Assembly (NCBI GenBank): GCA_014859075.1
Contig: JACUUW010000087.1
Span: 1-7,729, forward strand
DNA from: Desulforudis sp.
GTDB lineage: Bacteria; Bacillota; Desulfotomaculia; Desulfotomaculales; Desulforudaceae
Reading direction: 5' to 3'
Length of the DNA stretch: 7,729 nucleotides
The notes under the pieces are model-generated. The model did not search any database. It was given only the letters and a program-made list of their open reading frames with translations, and was not told where the DNA came from. This document shows positions 1 to 5,429 of this stretch, piece after piece (the stretch's first letter is position 1; every line of letters begins with the position of its first letter). Position numbers and translations under genes: made by a program.

Positions 1-593
1 TCCCGGTATCCCGCCTCCGCCAGGCGGCGCACCTCGTCCAGGACGGCCTCCGGCTTCCGGCTGCACTCCCGGCCCCGCACGTACGGCACAACACAGTAAG
101 TGCAAAAGTTGTTGCAGCCGTGGATCACCGGTACCCAAGCCCTAAGCCCGCTCTTCCGCCGGACCGGCAGTCCTTCGGGAATGTCCTTGGTCTCCCGCCG
201 GACCGCATCCACCGGGCCGCGGCCCTCCCGGGTCTCATCGATCAAGCGCGGTAATTCGTGACGGTTGTGGGTGCCCAGCACCAGGTCGACTATAGGGAAA
301 CGCCCTCTGATGTCCTCCGCCATCCCCTCCTGCTGGGGCAGACAACCGGAGATCCCGATGATCATTCCGGGTTTGCGCCGCTTGTACCGCTTCAGGTGGC
401 CTAAAAGCCCCCAGATTTTGTTCTCGGCGCTCTCCCGCACGCAGCAGGTGTTGAGCATCACCACATCCGCCTCCCGGAGGGATTCCGTGAATTCGTAGCC
501 CATGCCCTCCAGCAGCCCGGCCATCAACTCGCTGTCGAATTCATTCATCTGGCAACCGAAAGTCATAATATGGTAGGTTTGTGTCCCGTCCAT
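1..593 (-). CDS. miaB: tRNA-2-methylthio-N6-dimethylallyladenosine synthase MiaB (N-terminal part, cut by window edge)
   Basis: MiaB is a radical-SAM iron-sulfur enzyme. It adds a methylthio group to isopentenyl-adenosine 37 of tRNAs that read codons starting with U. The 197 complete codons visible here cover the N-terminal methylthiotransferase domain, with the three cluster-binding cysteines at C14 (FGCQMNEFDSE), C50 (NTCCVRE) and C84 (SGCLPQ). They also include the start of the radical-SAM domain, with the CxxxCxxC motif at C160, C164 and C167 (HGCNNFCTYC). The rest of the radical-SAM domain and the TRAM domain lie beyond the left edge. The ATG at 593 is preceded by GAGGTGA at good spacing, and an in-frame TGA lies just upstream, so the start is secure. 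The NTCCVRE and CNNFCTYC patterns favour MiaB over the related RimO or MtaB enzymes. The gene looks intact as far as it can be seen. Confidence 0.95.
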   Translation of the reverse strand, partial: MDGTQTYHIMTFGCQMNEFDSELMAGLLEGMGYEFTESLREADVVMLNTCCVRESAENKIWGLLGHLKRYKRRKPGMIIGISGCLPQQEGMAEDIRGRFPIVDLVLGTHNRHELPRLIDETREGRGPVDAVRRETKDIPEGLPVRRKSGLRAWVPVIHGCNNFCTYCVVPYVRGRECSRKPEAVLDEVRRLAEAGYR

Positions 594-959
594 TCCTTCA
601 CCTCAACCACACACATCCAAAGCTTCGGCAGTCACCGACTGCAAAGCTGGTTTGCATCAAGTTTCTGTGGGGTTCTCGATAAGACAATCCTTCCCCGTGT
701 TCGCCCCAGTATGTTTTTGAATATCACAATATCATGGCAGCACCGGCGGAGAGCAACCTCACAGCGAGTTACCCGTAGGGATTTATATACAGCTGGTTCC
801 TGAACCTCCACGGTGAGAAATCAATATAGAAGCTCAGGCAGGACGTTCTTGGTATCTTCCATTTGCAGCGGTTGTTTTCCTGCCGCGCGCCGTCGAACCG
901 GATGCGGTTCCTTGGGTATCCTAATGCTCGCAAGATGTTTACCCTCGGTAATTGTCTGC
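594..959. other. Intergenic region without a recognisable gene
   Basis: About 370 bases lie between the miaB start and the terminator of the next gene. Short open frames exist here, but none has a ribosome binding site, a coding-like composition or a recognisable product. The region must hold the miaB promoter, but I could not pick a convincing -35/-10 pair. The one clear structure is the hairpin at 621-648, listed separately. Confidence 0.6.
621..648 (-). promoter_or_regulatory. Hairpin in the presumed miaB leader
   Basis: An inverted repeat pairs AGCTT with AAGCT (5 bp), then a small asymmetric internal loop, then GCAGTC with GACTGC (6 bp) around a three-base loop. It lies about 20 bases upstream of the miaB ribosome binding site and would be in the miaB transcript leader. 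No T-run follows on either strand, so it is not a standard terminator. Its function is unknown. Confidence 0.3.
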
Positions 960-984
960 AAAAAGCAACCCTTCATTGGGTTGC
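960..984 (-). terminator. Rho-independent terminator of the leftward membrane-protein gene
   Basis: A perfect 7-bp stem (GCAACCC / GGGTTGC) has a six-base loop. On the minus strand it is followed directly by five T residues. It lies about 40 bases past the stop codon of the upstream leftward gene, as expected for its terminator. The opposite strand also carries a short T-rich tail, but no rightward gene ends here. Confidence 0.75.
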
Positions 985-1023
985 CTTTTGTTGTCCTTAT
1001 TCAGCCGTCCCCGAGCTGTTACA

Positions 1024-1623
1024 CTAGGGATCAATCTGTGGAACCAATTGGTGATGTCTGAACGTATTAGCCGCGATGAAATTACTTGCCATCAGTGGCG
1101 GCGGTGCCGCTTGTGTCCGCGTGGCCGTCCAGCCGTACACTCCCGGTTGCATGCCCTCAAATTGGACTTCGTACTGCACGGGCAGGTTGGTGTCAAAGAT
1201 GGCAAAATCTGAACACTTTGGTTCAAGTTCTAAGTCCTCTTCGGCAAAGACTTCCTTGGGACACTCCGTGATGTCAAAAACAGTCACCGTAACGGTCTTG
1301 GTGGTTTCAGTGTTGTTCAAGAGCTTAACTACCAAGCTGCTCGCGGTAACGTCTTTTACCACTGGTCCCGTAGTAAGAACGGCGTTTACAGGAACCATCT
1401 GGTCAAGTTTATTCTCTATTTCCACGATTTCCCTCTTGATTTCTTCTAAACCAAATTCCTGGTTGAGTAGGAGTTTAATGATAATAATGAGTAGTGCAAG
1501 CTTAATTAGATTCGACCCGGGGGCAAGGCTGCCGAAAGTCGAAAGAAAGGCCGGCGTGCTGTCCCATTCCTTATGGATGTCGCCCAGCTCAATATCACCC
1601 GACAGGAAATCCAAAATCTTCAT
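1024..1623 (-). CDS. Unrecognised protein with one membrane segment, coiled coil and beta-rich domain
   Basis: I do not recognise a named family. From the ATG at 1623 the product has 199 residues. A hydrophobic segment lies around residues 38-53 (LIKLALLIIIIKLLL). A charged helical stretch with heptad-like spacing follows at about 57-75 (LEEIKREIVEIENKLD). The C-terminal half, about 80-175, is rich in alternating beta-type residues and Thr/Val, followed by a proline stretch (APPPL) and a tail containing ANTFRH. This suggests a membrane-anchored or surface-exposed protein, but that is inference. The frame stays open upstream to a GTG at 1767 (247 residues) with an ATG at 1758. I prefer 1623 because the upstream 48 codons have a low GC content at third positions (about 42% by hand count) and contain a promoter-like sequence and an AAAGGAG. 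That AAAGGAG lies rather far (18 bases) from the ATG, so the start is uncertain. A terminator follows at 960-984. Confidence 0.6.
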   Translation of the reverse strand: MKILDFLSGDIELGDIHKEWDSTPAFLSTFGSLAPGSNLIKLALLIIIIKLLLNQEFGLEEIKREIVEIENKLDQMVPVNAVLTTGPVVKDVTASSLVVKLLNNTETTKTVTVTVFDITECPKEVFAEEDLELEPKCSDFAIFDTNLPVQYEVQFEGMQPGVYGWTATRTQAAPPPLMASNFIAANTFRHHQLVPQIDP

Positions 1624-1653
1624 TTCCGGCCAAGTTGCTAACTCCTTTCTGGT

Positions 1654-1681
1654 TTTATAACAGTATATGTATTTGGGTAAA
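1654..1681 (-). promoter_or_regulatory. Possible promoter of the leftward membrane-protein gene
   Basis: On the minus strand TTTACC (1681-1676) and TATAAA (1659-1654) are separated by 16 bases, close to a sigma-A type promoter. An AAAGGAG lies just downstream. If used, transcription would begin near 1647 and the protein could not start at the far-upstream GTG. The short distance to the ribosome binding site is a weakness. Confidence 0.35.
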
Positions 1682-1911
1682 TTTGGTTCATAAAACTGCA
1701 GTCCCCATTCTAAAAAAACCGTTCTACCCCCGCCCCATATATAGAGTTGTCGAACCATGAACAGCACCCGGTCCTTGGAGTTTGCACTGCTGCAGGTTGT
1801 CGGCGCCGCCTGTGACGTCGACCTAGATTGGACTCATAGGCCTTTGGACAAAGGGCAAGATACGAATAAGGACGTGAAAGCGCCTTAGAACTGCGGGAAG
1901 GAGTGAGAGAG

Positions 1912-2121
1912 ATGTGGCCTACTCAAGACGACCGGGACGATGAACACTTGGTGGCCCGGAACGAAACCGGCCCGGCGGTGATCAACATGCCGGTGTATGA
2001 CCCGGACGAGGCCGTTCTCGGCGCCACGGACGAGGTGATTGAAGGCGTGGTCCGGAGTCCGAACGAACTGAGCCCCGAAGCGCCGGGAACGGCGGCGGAT
2101 ACCGGAGGCAAAAGCTCCTGA
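1912..2121 (+). CDS. Small acidic protein of unknown function
   Basis: The 69-residue product starts at the ATG at 1912, which is preceded by GGAAGGAG at nine bases. A GTG nine bases further upstream (1903) is in frame but sits directly against that site, so it is less likely. The protein is acidic, with DDRDDE near residues 6-11 and a central VYDPDEAVLGATDEVIEG stretch. It ends in a low-complexity Pro/Gly/Ser tail and has no cysteine, no signal peptide and no membrane segment. I do not recognise a family. It faces the zinc-ribbon gene tail to tail with only ten bases between the stop codons. The strong ribosome binding site and GC-rich third positions support a real gene. Confidence 0.65.
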   Translation: MWPTQDDRDDEHLVARNETGPAVINMPVYDPDEAVLGATDEVIEGVVRSPNELSPEAPGTAADTGGKSS

Positions 2122-2131
2122 CCGCCGTCCA

Positions 2132-2368
2132 CTACCACCGCTTGTAACGGACGGGGTCCGGCCGTTTGAAATCGGGACACACTCCCGACCGCGCCAGGCC
2201 CTCCTTTTTTTCCGGGGCACAGACCTCGATCCGGTCACAGCTTGAGCACCGGTGAAACACACGGCGGTAAACGGTACCCAGCTTTCCACAGTCCGGGCAT
2301 TCCGGAGCGTCCGCTTCTTGGTGGGCGTAGAGATTACCGCAGCGACATTCCCTGAGAATGCGACCCAA
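2132..2368 (-). CDS. Small cysteine-rich zinc-ribbon-like protein
   Basis: The product is 78 residues if translation starts at the TTG at 2368. It has two putative four-cysteine metal sites. The first is C8-x-C10 with C24-x-x-C27 (CRCG...CPDCG). The second is C41-x-x-C44 with C50 and possibly C64 (HRCSSCDRIEVC). Such paired knuckles usually bind zinc. Partners could be nucleic acid or protein, and the sequence does not say which. The TTG has an excellent AGGGAGGTG eight bases upstream. The longer ATG form at 2434 (100 residues) has only AGGA one base away, so I prefer the TTG. The extra 22 residues of the long form contain no cysteines. Rubredoxin and transcription-factor zinc ribbons were considered, but the spacing does not match rubredoxin. 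No family is named with confidence. Confidence 0.65.
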   Translation of the reverse strand: MGRILRECRCGNLYAHQEADAPECPDCGKLGTVYRRVFHRCSSCDRIEVCAPEKKEGLARSGVCPDFKRPDPVRYKRW

Positions 2369-2446
2369 AACACGCACCTCCCTGTTGACAGCCTGTGCAG
2401 CGTACCGGAAATATATGTATTTTCCCAAAGTCATTTCCTGCTTAGC

Positions 2447-2467
2447 GGTTCCGCTTCGGTGGAAACC
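2447..2467. other. Hairpin with a C(TTCG)G tetraloop
   Basis: GGTTCCGC pairs with GTGGAAACC through eight pairs, including one G-T pair and one bulged A. The loop is TTCG closed by C-G, which in RNA is an unusually stable tetraloop. It lies between the divergent zinc-ribbon and lysine-rich genes. No T-run follows, so termination is unlikely, and its role is unknown. Confidence 0.35.
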
Positions 2468-2512
2468 TAACTACGGTTGGACATAACCAGACAAGGTTAA
2501 GGAGGGATGGTT

Positions 2513-2668
2513 TTGACGCCCAAGAAGAAGGAAAAAGCCAAGAAGAAGAATAAGGAACGGGACCGGCCGCTGATCGGCACCAATGAACCGATCGGCGCAG
2601 ATATCGCTCCGGACTACGTAACCGAAGACCTGGTCGGATACCGGGTACCCTTCAACGACAAGAAATAG
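2513..2668 (+). CDS. Small lysine-rich protein of unknown function
   Basis: This 51-residue gene starts at the TTG at 2513, seven bases after AAGGAGG. An in-frame ATG at 2507 lies only one base from that site and would add two residues. The N-terminus is strongly basic (MTPKKKEKAKKKNKERDR). It is followed by a conserved-looking neutral to acidic part, PLIGTNEPIGADIAPDYV, ending in FNDKK. There are no cysteines and no hydrophobic segment. The basic arm suggests binding to nucleic acid or another polyanion, which is inference only. The gene ends three bases before a perfect 12-bp hairpin, so it is probably a single-gene transcript. The textbook ribosome binding site and the terminator-like hairpin are the main evidence that it is real. 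Confidence 0.6.
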   Translation: MTPKKKEKAKKKNKERDRPLIGTNEPIGADIAPDYVTEDLVGYRVPFNDKK

Positions 2669-2671
2669 ACT

Positions 2672-2699
2672 GACTGCCAGTCCCCAAGGACTGGCAGTC
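2672..2699 (+). terminator. Strong hairpin after the lysine-rich gene, probable terminator
   Basis: A perfect 12-bp inverted repeat (GACTGCCAGTCC / GGACTGGCAGTC) has a CCAA loop and begins three bases after the TAG stop. The following sequence is only moderately T-rich (TCTCGCT, then CATTTT further on). It is therefore a good hairpin but an imperfect intrinsic terminator. Confidence 0.55.
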
Positions 2700-2795
2700 T
2701 CGCTACAATCATTTTCCCCCGGGGCAGAGGATTCGGCCCGGCTGGTGCCGAAATTCTTGAAAAACTATGGTTCGTAGACTCCGGGAGGTATCTTG

Positions 2796-3578
2796 ATGCC
2801 TTATGTTTCGGCCAAGGGTTGTCGCCTGTACTACGAGAGTCTGGGTGAGGGCAATCCTCTGGTCCTGATTCACGGCTTGGGATCGGACCACCGCATGTGG
2901 ACACCCCAGATGGAGGTGTTTGCCGCACGCCATCAGGCCGTCGCCTACGACTGTCGCGGCCACGGCGCTTCGTCCCCCGTACCCCCGGGTTACGCCCTCA
3001 GTGATCTGGCTGAGGATCTCGCCCGGTTGCTTGACGGCTTGAGCATCGAACGGGCGTTCCTTTGCGCTGTTTCGTTCGGCGGCATTGTCGCCCAGCAGTT
3101 CGCGGTCTGCTACCCCGAACGCTGCCGGGCGCTGGTCTTGAGCGACACCTTTTCCGAAGTGCACTTTCCGGACGTACTCGGGGCTTGGCTGCAGGTGCCC
3201 GTCCTCCGAATCCTGCCCCGGCCCCTCTTGGCCAAGATGATCGCCACCGCCTACCCGAAAAAGCGGTGGCAGTTGGCTCGGGACGAGCTGACCAGGGCGG
3301 CGCTCAGCGTCCGGCCGGCGGACGTCACCCGCCTGCGTGCCCTCATCAACCGGGTACACCTCACCCACAAACTGGGAACCATCCAGTGCCCCACTCTGGT
3401 GCTGGTGGGAAACCGCTGGTCAACCATGGTCAAGTACGCCGAGATCATTCACAAGGCCATCCCCGGGAGCGAAATGAAAACCATCACAAACGCCTGCGAT
3501 CCCTCTTCCCTCACGAATGTTCGGGAGTTCAACCGTCTTGTGCTGGACTTTCTGGACCATGTATGCCCGGACGCCTGA
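2796..3578 (+). CDS. Alpha/beta hydrolase-fold protein with a degenerate catalytic triad
   Basis: The 260-residue product has the usual length and layout of the alpha/beta hydrolase superfamily, as in enol-lactonase or esterase-like members. Visible landmarks are the oxyanion-loop motif at residues 24-28 (LIHGLG), RGHGAS at 54-59, and the nucleophile elbow AVSFGG with Ser93. A C-terminal segment, CPTLVLVGNR, begins at 198. In typical members the acid follows as GxxDxxT, but here the motif reads GNRWST, with Trp208 in that place. The catalytic histidine is expected in a GAGH-type motif before the last helix, but here the sequence is NACDPSS, with Asp235. Flanking sequence aligns well on both sides, so this is substitution and not a frameshift. 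The protein may be a non-catalytic binding or sensory relative. The ATG at 2796 has GGGAGG seven bases upstream; a TTG directly before it is possible. A terminator follows the gene. Confidence 0.85.
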   Translation: MPYVSAKGCRLYYESLGEGNPLVLIHGLGSDHRMWTPQMEVFAARHQAVAYDCRGHGASSPVPPGYALSDLAEDLARLLDGLSIERAFLCAVSFGGIVAQQFAVCYPERCRALVLSDTFSEVHFPDVLGAWLQVPVLRILPRPLLAKMIATAYPKKRWQLARDELTRAALSVRPADVTRLRALINRVHLTHKLGTIQCPTLVLVGNRWSTMVKYAEIIHKAIPGSEMKTITNACDPSSLTNVREFNRLVLDFLDHVCPDA

Positions 3579-3617
3579 GTTAATACGGCTCCGGAGGAAT
3601 CTCGCCTTACGTTAAGA

Positions 3618-3644
3618 AGAGGCATCCGCTCTGCGGATGCCTCT
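3618..3644. terminator. Bidirectional terminator between convergent genes
   Basis: A perfect 12-bp stem (AGAGGCATCCGC / GCGGATGCCTCT) has a three-base loop. It lies about 40 bases after the hydrolase stop and about 35 bases after the stop of the convergent osmolyte-binding protein gene. The T-rich tails are short on both strands (CAGTCTTTC rightward, TCTTAA leftward). Placement between two gene ends supports termination in both directions. Confidence 0.7.
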
Positions 3645-3678
3645 CAGTCTTTCGAGTCTGATTGACTGAATTACGCGT

Positions 3679-4542
3679 CTATGCGTCTTTCGTCCACTCG
3701 GCAACCTTATCCTGGTTCTCGTCCACCCACTGCCGGGCGGCTTCGTACGGGTCCATCCCCTCGGTGACCATCAGCATTACGGTACCGATGTCCTCGGGTG
3801 CCCAGATGAAGTTGTCCAACACCGAATACAGCGCCGGGTCGTCTTCTTTCAGCCCCAGGCGGGCGATGGTGTTAATGCTCTCCGCACCGCCGTAAACGCC
3901 TTCGGGATCATTCAAGTACTTCAGGTCGTAAACCGCGAACTTCCAGTGCGGACTCCAACCGGTCACGGCAATCCACTCTTCATTCTCGATGGCCGACTTC
4001 AGGGCCGCGGCCATCGCGAAACTCGAGCTGTCCTGCAGTTCCAGGTCCAGATCATAGACGTCGATCGCGTTCTCGGTCGCCGCCATAATGCCCGCGCCCG
4101 GCTCGATACCGACTATTTTACCGGCAAAGTCGTCGCTGTTCATTTCCGTGATCGAATCGATGGTCACATAGCTTGGTACGACCAAGCCGATCTTGGCGTC
4201 GCCGTCGTAGTTCGAACCGAGGTCGTCCACGCCGGCCCCCACCTCTTCCATGTAAGCGGCGTGCGTGTGGGGCAGCCAGGAGGTGGTCATCGCGTCAAAG
4301 CTGCCCGTCGCCAGCCCCTGGTACATGATACCTGCATCCACCGAGGTGATCTCAACGTCGTATCCCAGGTCCTCGAGTACGGTAGCCAATACGTGGGTGC
4401 TGGCGATGGCGCAGTCCCACTCCACAAGCGCCAGGTGCGCCTTCTTGGCGCCCGCCACGTCCTCGCCGCCGCAACCAGCCACCAGACCGAACACAAATAC
4501 CAGGGCTCCGATAACCGCCAACAGTTTCAGATTCCTTCTCAC
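3679..4542 (-). CDS. opuAC: Glycine betaine/proline-type ABC transporter substrate-binding lipoprotein
   Basis: This is the extracellular receptor of the osmolyte importer, which delivers glycine betaine or a similar compatible solute to the permease. The 287-residue precursor has a basic N-terminus (MRRNLK), a hydrophobic core and the lipobox LVAGC. Cys24 would be lipidated, anchoring the protein to the outer face of the membrane. The OpuAC/ProX-type fold is indicated by VEWDCA with Trp42, the SWLPHTH motif at 88-94 and the GWSPHW motif at 195-200. These tryptophans, with Trp190, are candidates for the aromatic box that holds the quaternary ammonium group. The GTG start at 4542 has AAGGAGG nine bases upstream. 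The gene lies 32 bases after the permease and is the last of the operon. The exact solute cannot be read from sequence alone; betaine is most likely, and carnitine or choline are alternatives. Confidence 0.92.
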   Translation of the reverse strand: MRRNLKLLAVIGALVFVFGLVAGCGGEDVAGAKKAHLALVEWDCAIASTHVLATVLEDLGYDVEITSVDAGIMYQGLATGSFDAMTTSWLPHTHAAYMEEVGAGVDDLGSNYDGDAKIGLVVPSYVTIDSITEMNSDDFAGKIVGIEPGAGIMAATENAIDVYDLDLELQDSSSFAMAAALKSAIENEEWIAVTGWSPHWKFAVYDLKYLNDPEGVYGGAESINTIARLGLKEDDPALYSVLDNFIWAPEDIGTVMLMVTEGMDPYEAARQWVDENQDKVAEWTKDA

Positions 4543-4574
4543 TCAATATTACCTCCTTAAAACTTGGACTAGGC

Positions 4575-5429
4575 TCAGGCTGAACTCTTCTGTTGCTTCC
4601 GACCGCGTCCGACGCTCTGGGTCAGGCGGTCGAGAATGATGGCGATAATGACAATCGCCAGGCCGCCTTCAAAGGCGGTCGGCACGTCCAGACGCATCAG
4701 ACCCCGCAGCACCGTGCCGCCGAGCCCGCCCGCACCGATCATCGCCGCGATGACGGCCATGGAAAGGGCCAGCATGATGCACTGGTTGATCCCGGCCATG
4801 ATCGTGGGTGTGGCGAGCGGGAACTGCACCTTGATCAAGATCTGCATCCGCGTGGAACCGAAAGCTTGGGCGGCCTCAATCAATTCACCGGAGACCTGGC
4901 GGATACCCAGGCCCGTCAGGCGGATCACCGGCGGCATCGCAAAAATGACGATGGCCACCAGCGCCGGCACGTGACCGACATCGGCGAAAAGGAGCACGGC
5001 GGGCACCAGGTACACGAACGCGGGCATGGTCTGCATGAAGTCTAGTACCGGCATCAGGCAGCGGTTGGCCCTTTTGCTCCAGGCCGTGAGAATCCCGAGC
5101 GGAATACCTATCAGCAGCGCAATCGCGGTGGCCGAAAGGATAAGCGACAGGGTGACCATGGACAGCCGCCAGAGCCCGAGGTTCAACAGGATAAACAAGC
5201 CCAACCCGACCCCCAGCGCCAGCCGGCGGTGTCCGGCAAGCGCCACGACCAGCATCATCACGGCGATGAAGATCACCGGGTCCGGCCACAGCAGCAGGTT
5301 CTGCAAAGCGCTGATGAGGCTGTCGCACACCAGGTAGATGAAAGCAAACAGCCAGCCCAGATGCTGCTGTGCCAGGTCGATGAGAACCCCGACCCAGTCC
5401 CCCACGGGTATCTTCGGAATCAGTTCCAC
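4575..5429 (-). CDS. opuAB: Glycine betaine/proline-type ABC transporter permease
   Basis: This is the membrane channel subunit of the osmolyte importer, working as a dimer with the ATPase. The 284 residues contain several hydrophobic segments, roughly at 27-47, 52-66, 70-87, 92-117, 137-166, 214-234 and 255-268. The cytoplasmic EAA coupling loop that docks on the ATPase is visible at about 182-210 (ELIEAAQAFG...FPLATPTI). The C-terminal GAGGLGGTVLRGL segment is characteristic of ProW/OpuAB permeases. Translation starts at a GTG at 5429 inside the end of the ATPase gene, so the two reading frames overlap by ten bases. This points to translational coupling. A purine-rich GGATGAGG four bases before the GTG could serve as ribosome binding site. 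No substrate-binding domain is fused, in agreement with the separate lipoprotein gene downstream. Confidence 0.93.
   Translation of the reverse strand: MELIPKIPVGDWVGVLIDLAQQHLGWLFAFIYLVCDSLISALQNLLLWPDPVIFIAVMMLVVALAGHRRLALGVGLGLFILLNLGLWRLSMVTLSLILSATAIALLIGIPLGILTAWSKRANRCLMPVLDFMQTMPAFVYLVPAVLLFADVGHVPALVAIVIFAMPPVIRLTGLGIRQVSGELIEAAQAFGSTRMQILIKVQFPLATPTIMAGINQCIMLALSMAVIAAMIGAGGLGGTVLRGLMRLDVPTAFEGGLAIVIIAIILDRLTQSVGRGRKQQKSSA

Noticed and set aside
594..1061. Three short rightward open frames of 77 to 86 codons between miaB and the membrane-protein gene
   Set aside because: They lack ribosome binding sites, overlap known genes or the terminator, and show no coding-like composition.
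1076..1660. Rightward open frame opposite the membrane-protein gene (194 codons)
   Set aside because: No ribosome binding site was seen. The leftward frame has a sensible domain layout and a terminator right after its stop, so this one is a shadow.
2709..3368. Long leftward open frame opposite the hydrolase gene (219 codons)
   Set aside because: It lies antisense to a gene with clear hydrolase motifs, has no recognisable domain, and arises from the high GC content at third positions of the real gene.
3576..3660. Paired repeats around 3618-3644 as a possible mobile-element end
   Set aside because: It is a single perfect hairpin between two convergent gene ends, best explained as a terminator; no transposase or target duplication was seen.
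3946..4560. Rightward open frame opposite the substrate-binding protein gene
   Set aside because: The leftward frame has lipobox, SWLPHTH and GWSPHW motifs; the rightward one has no recognisable feature.
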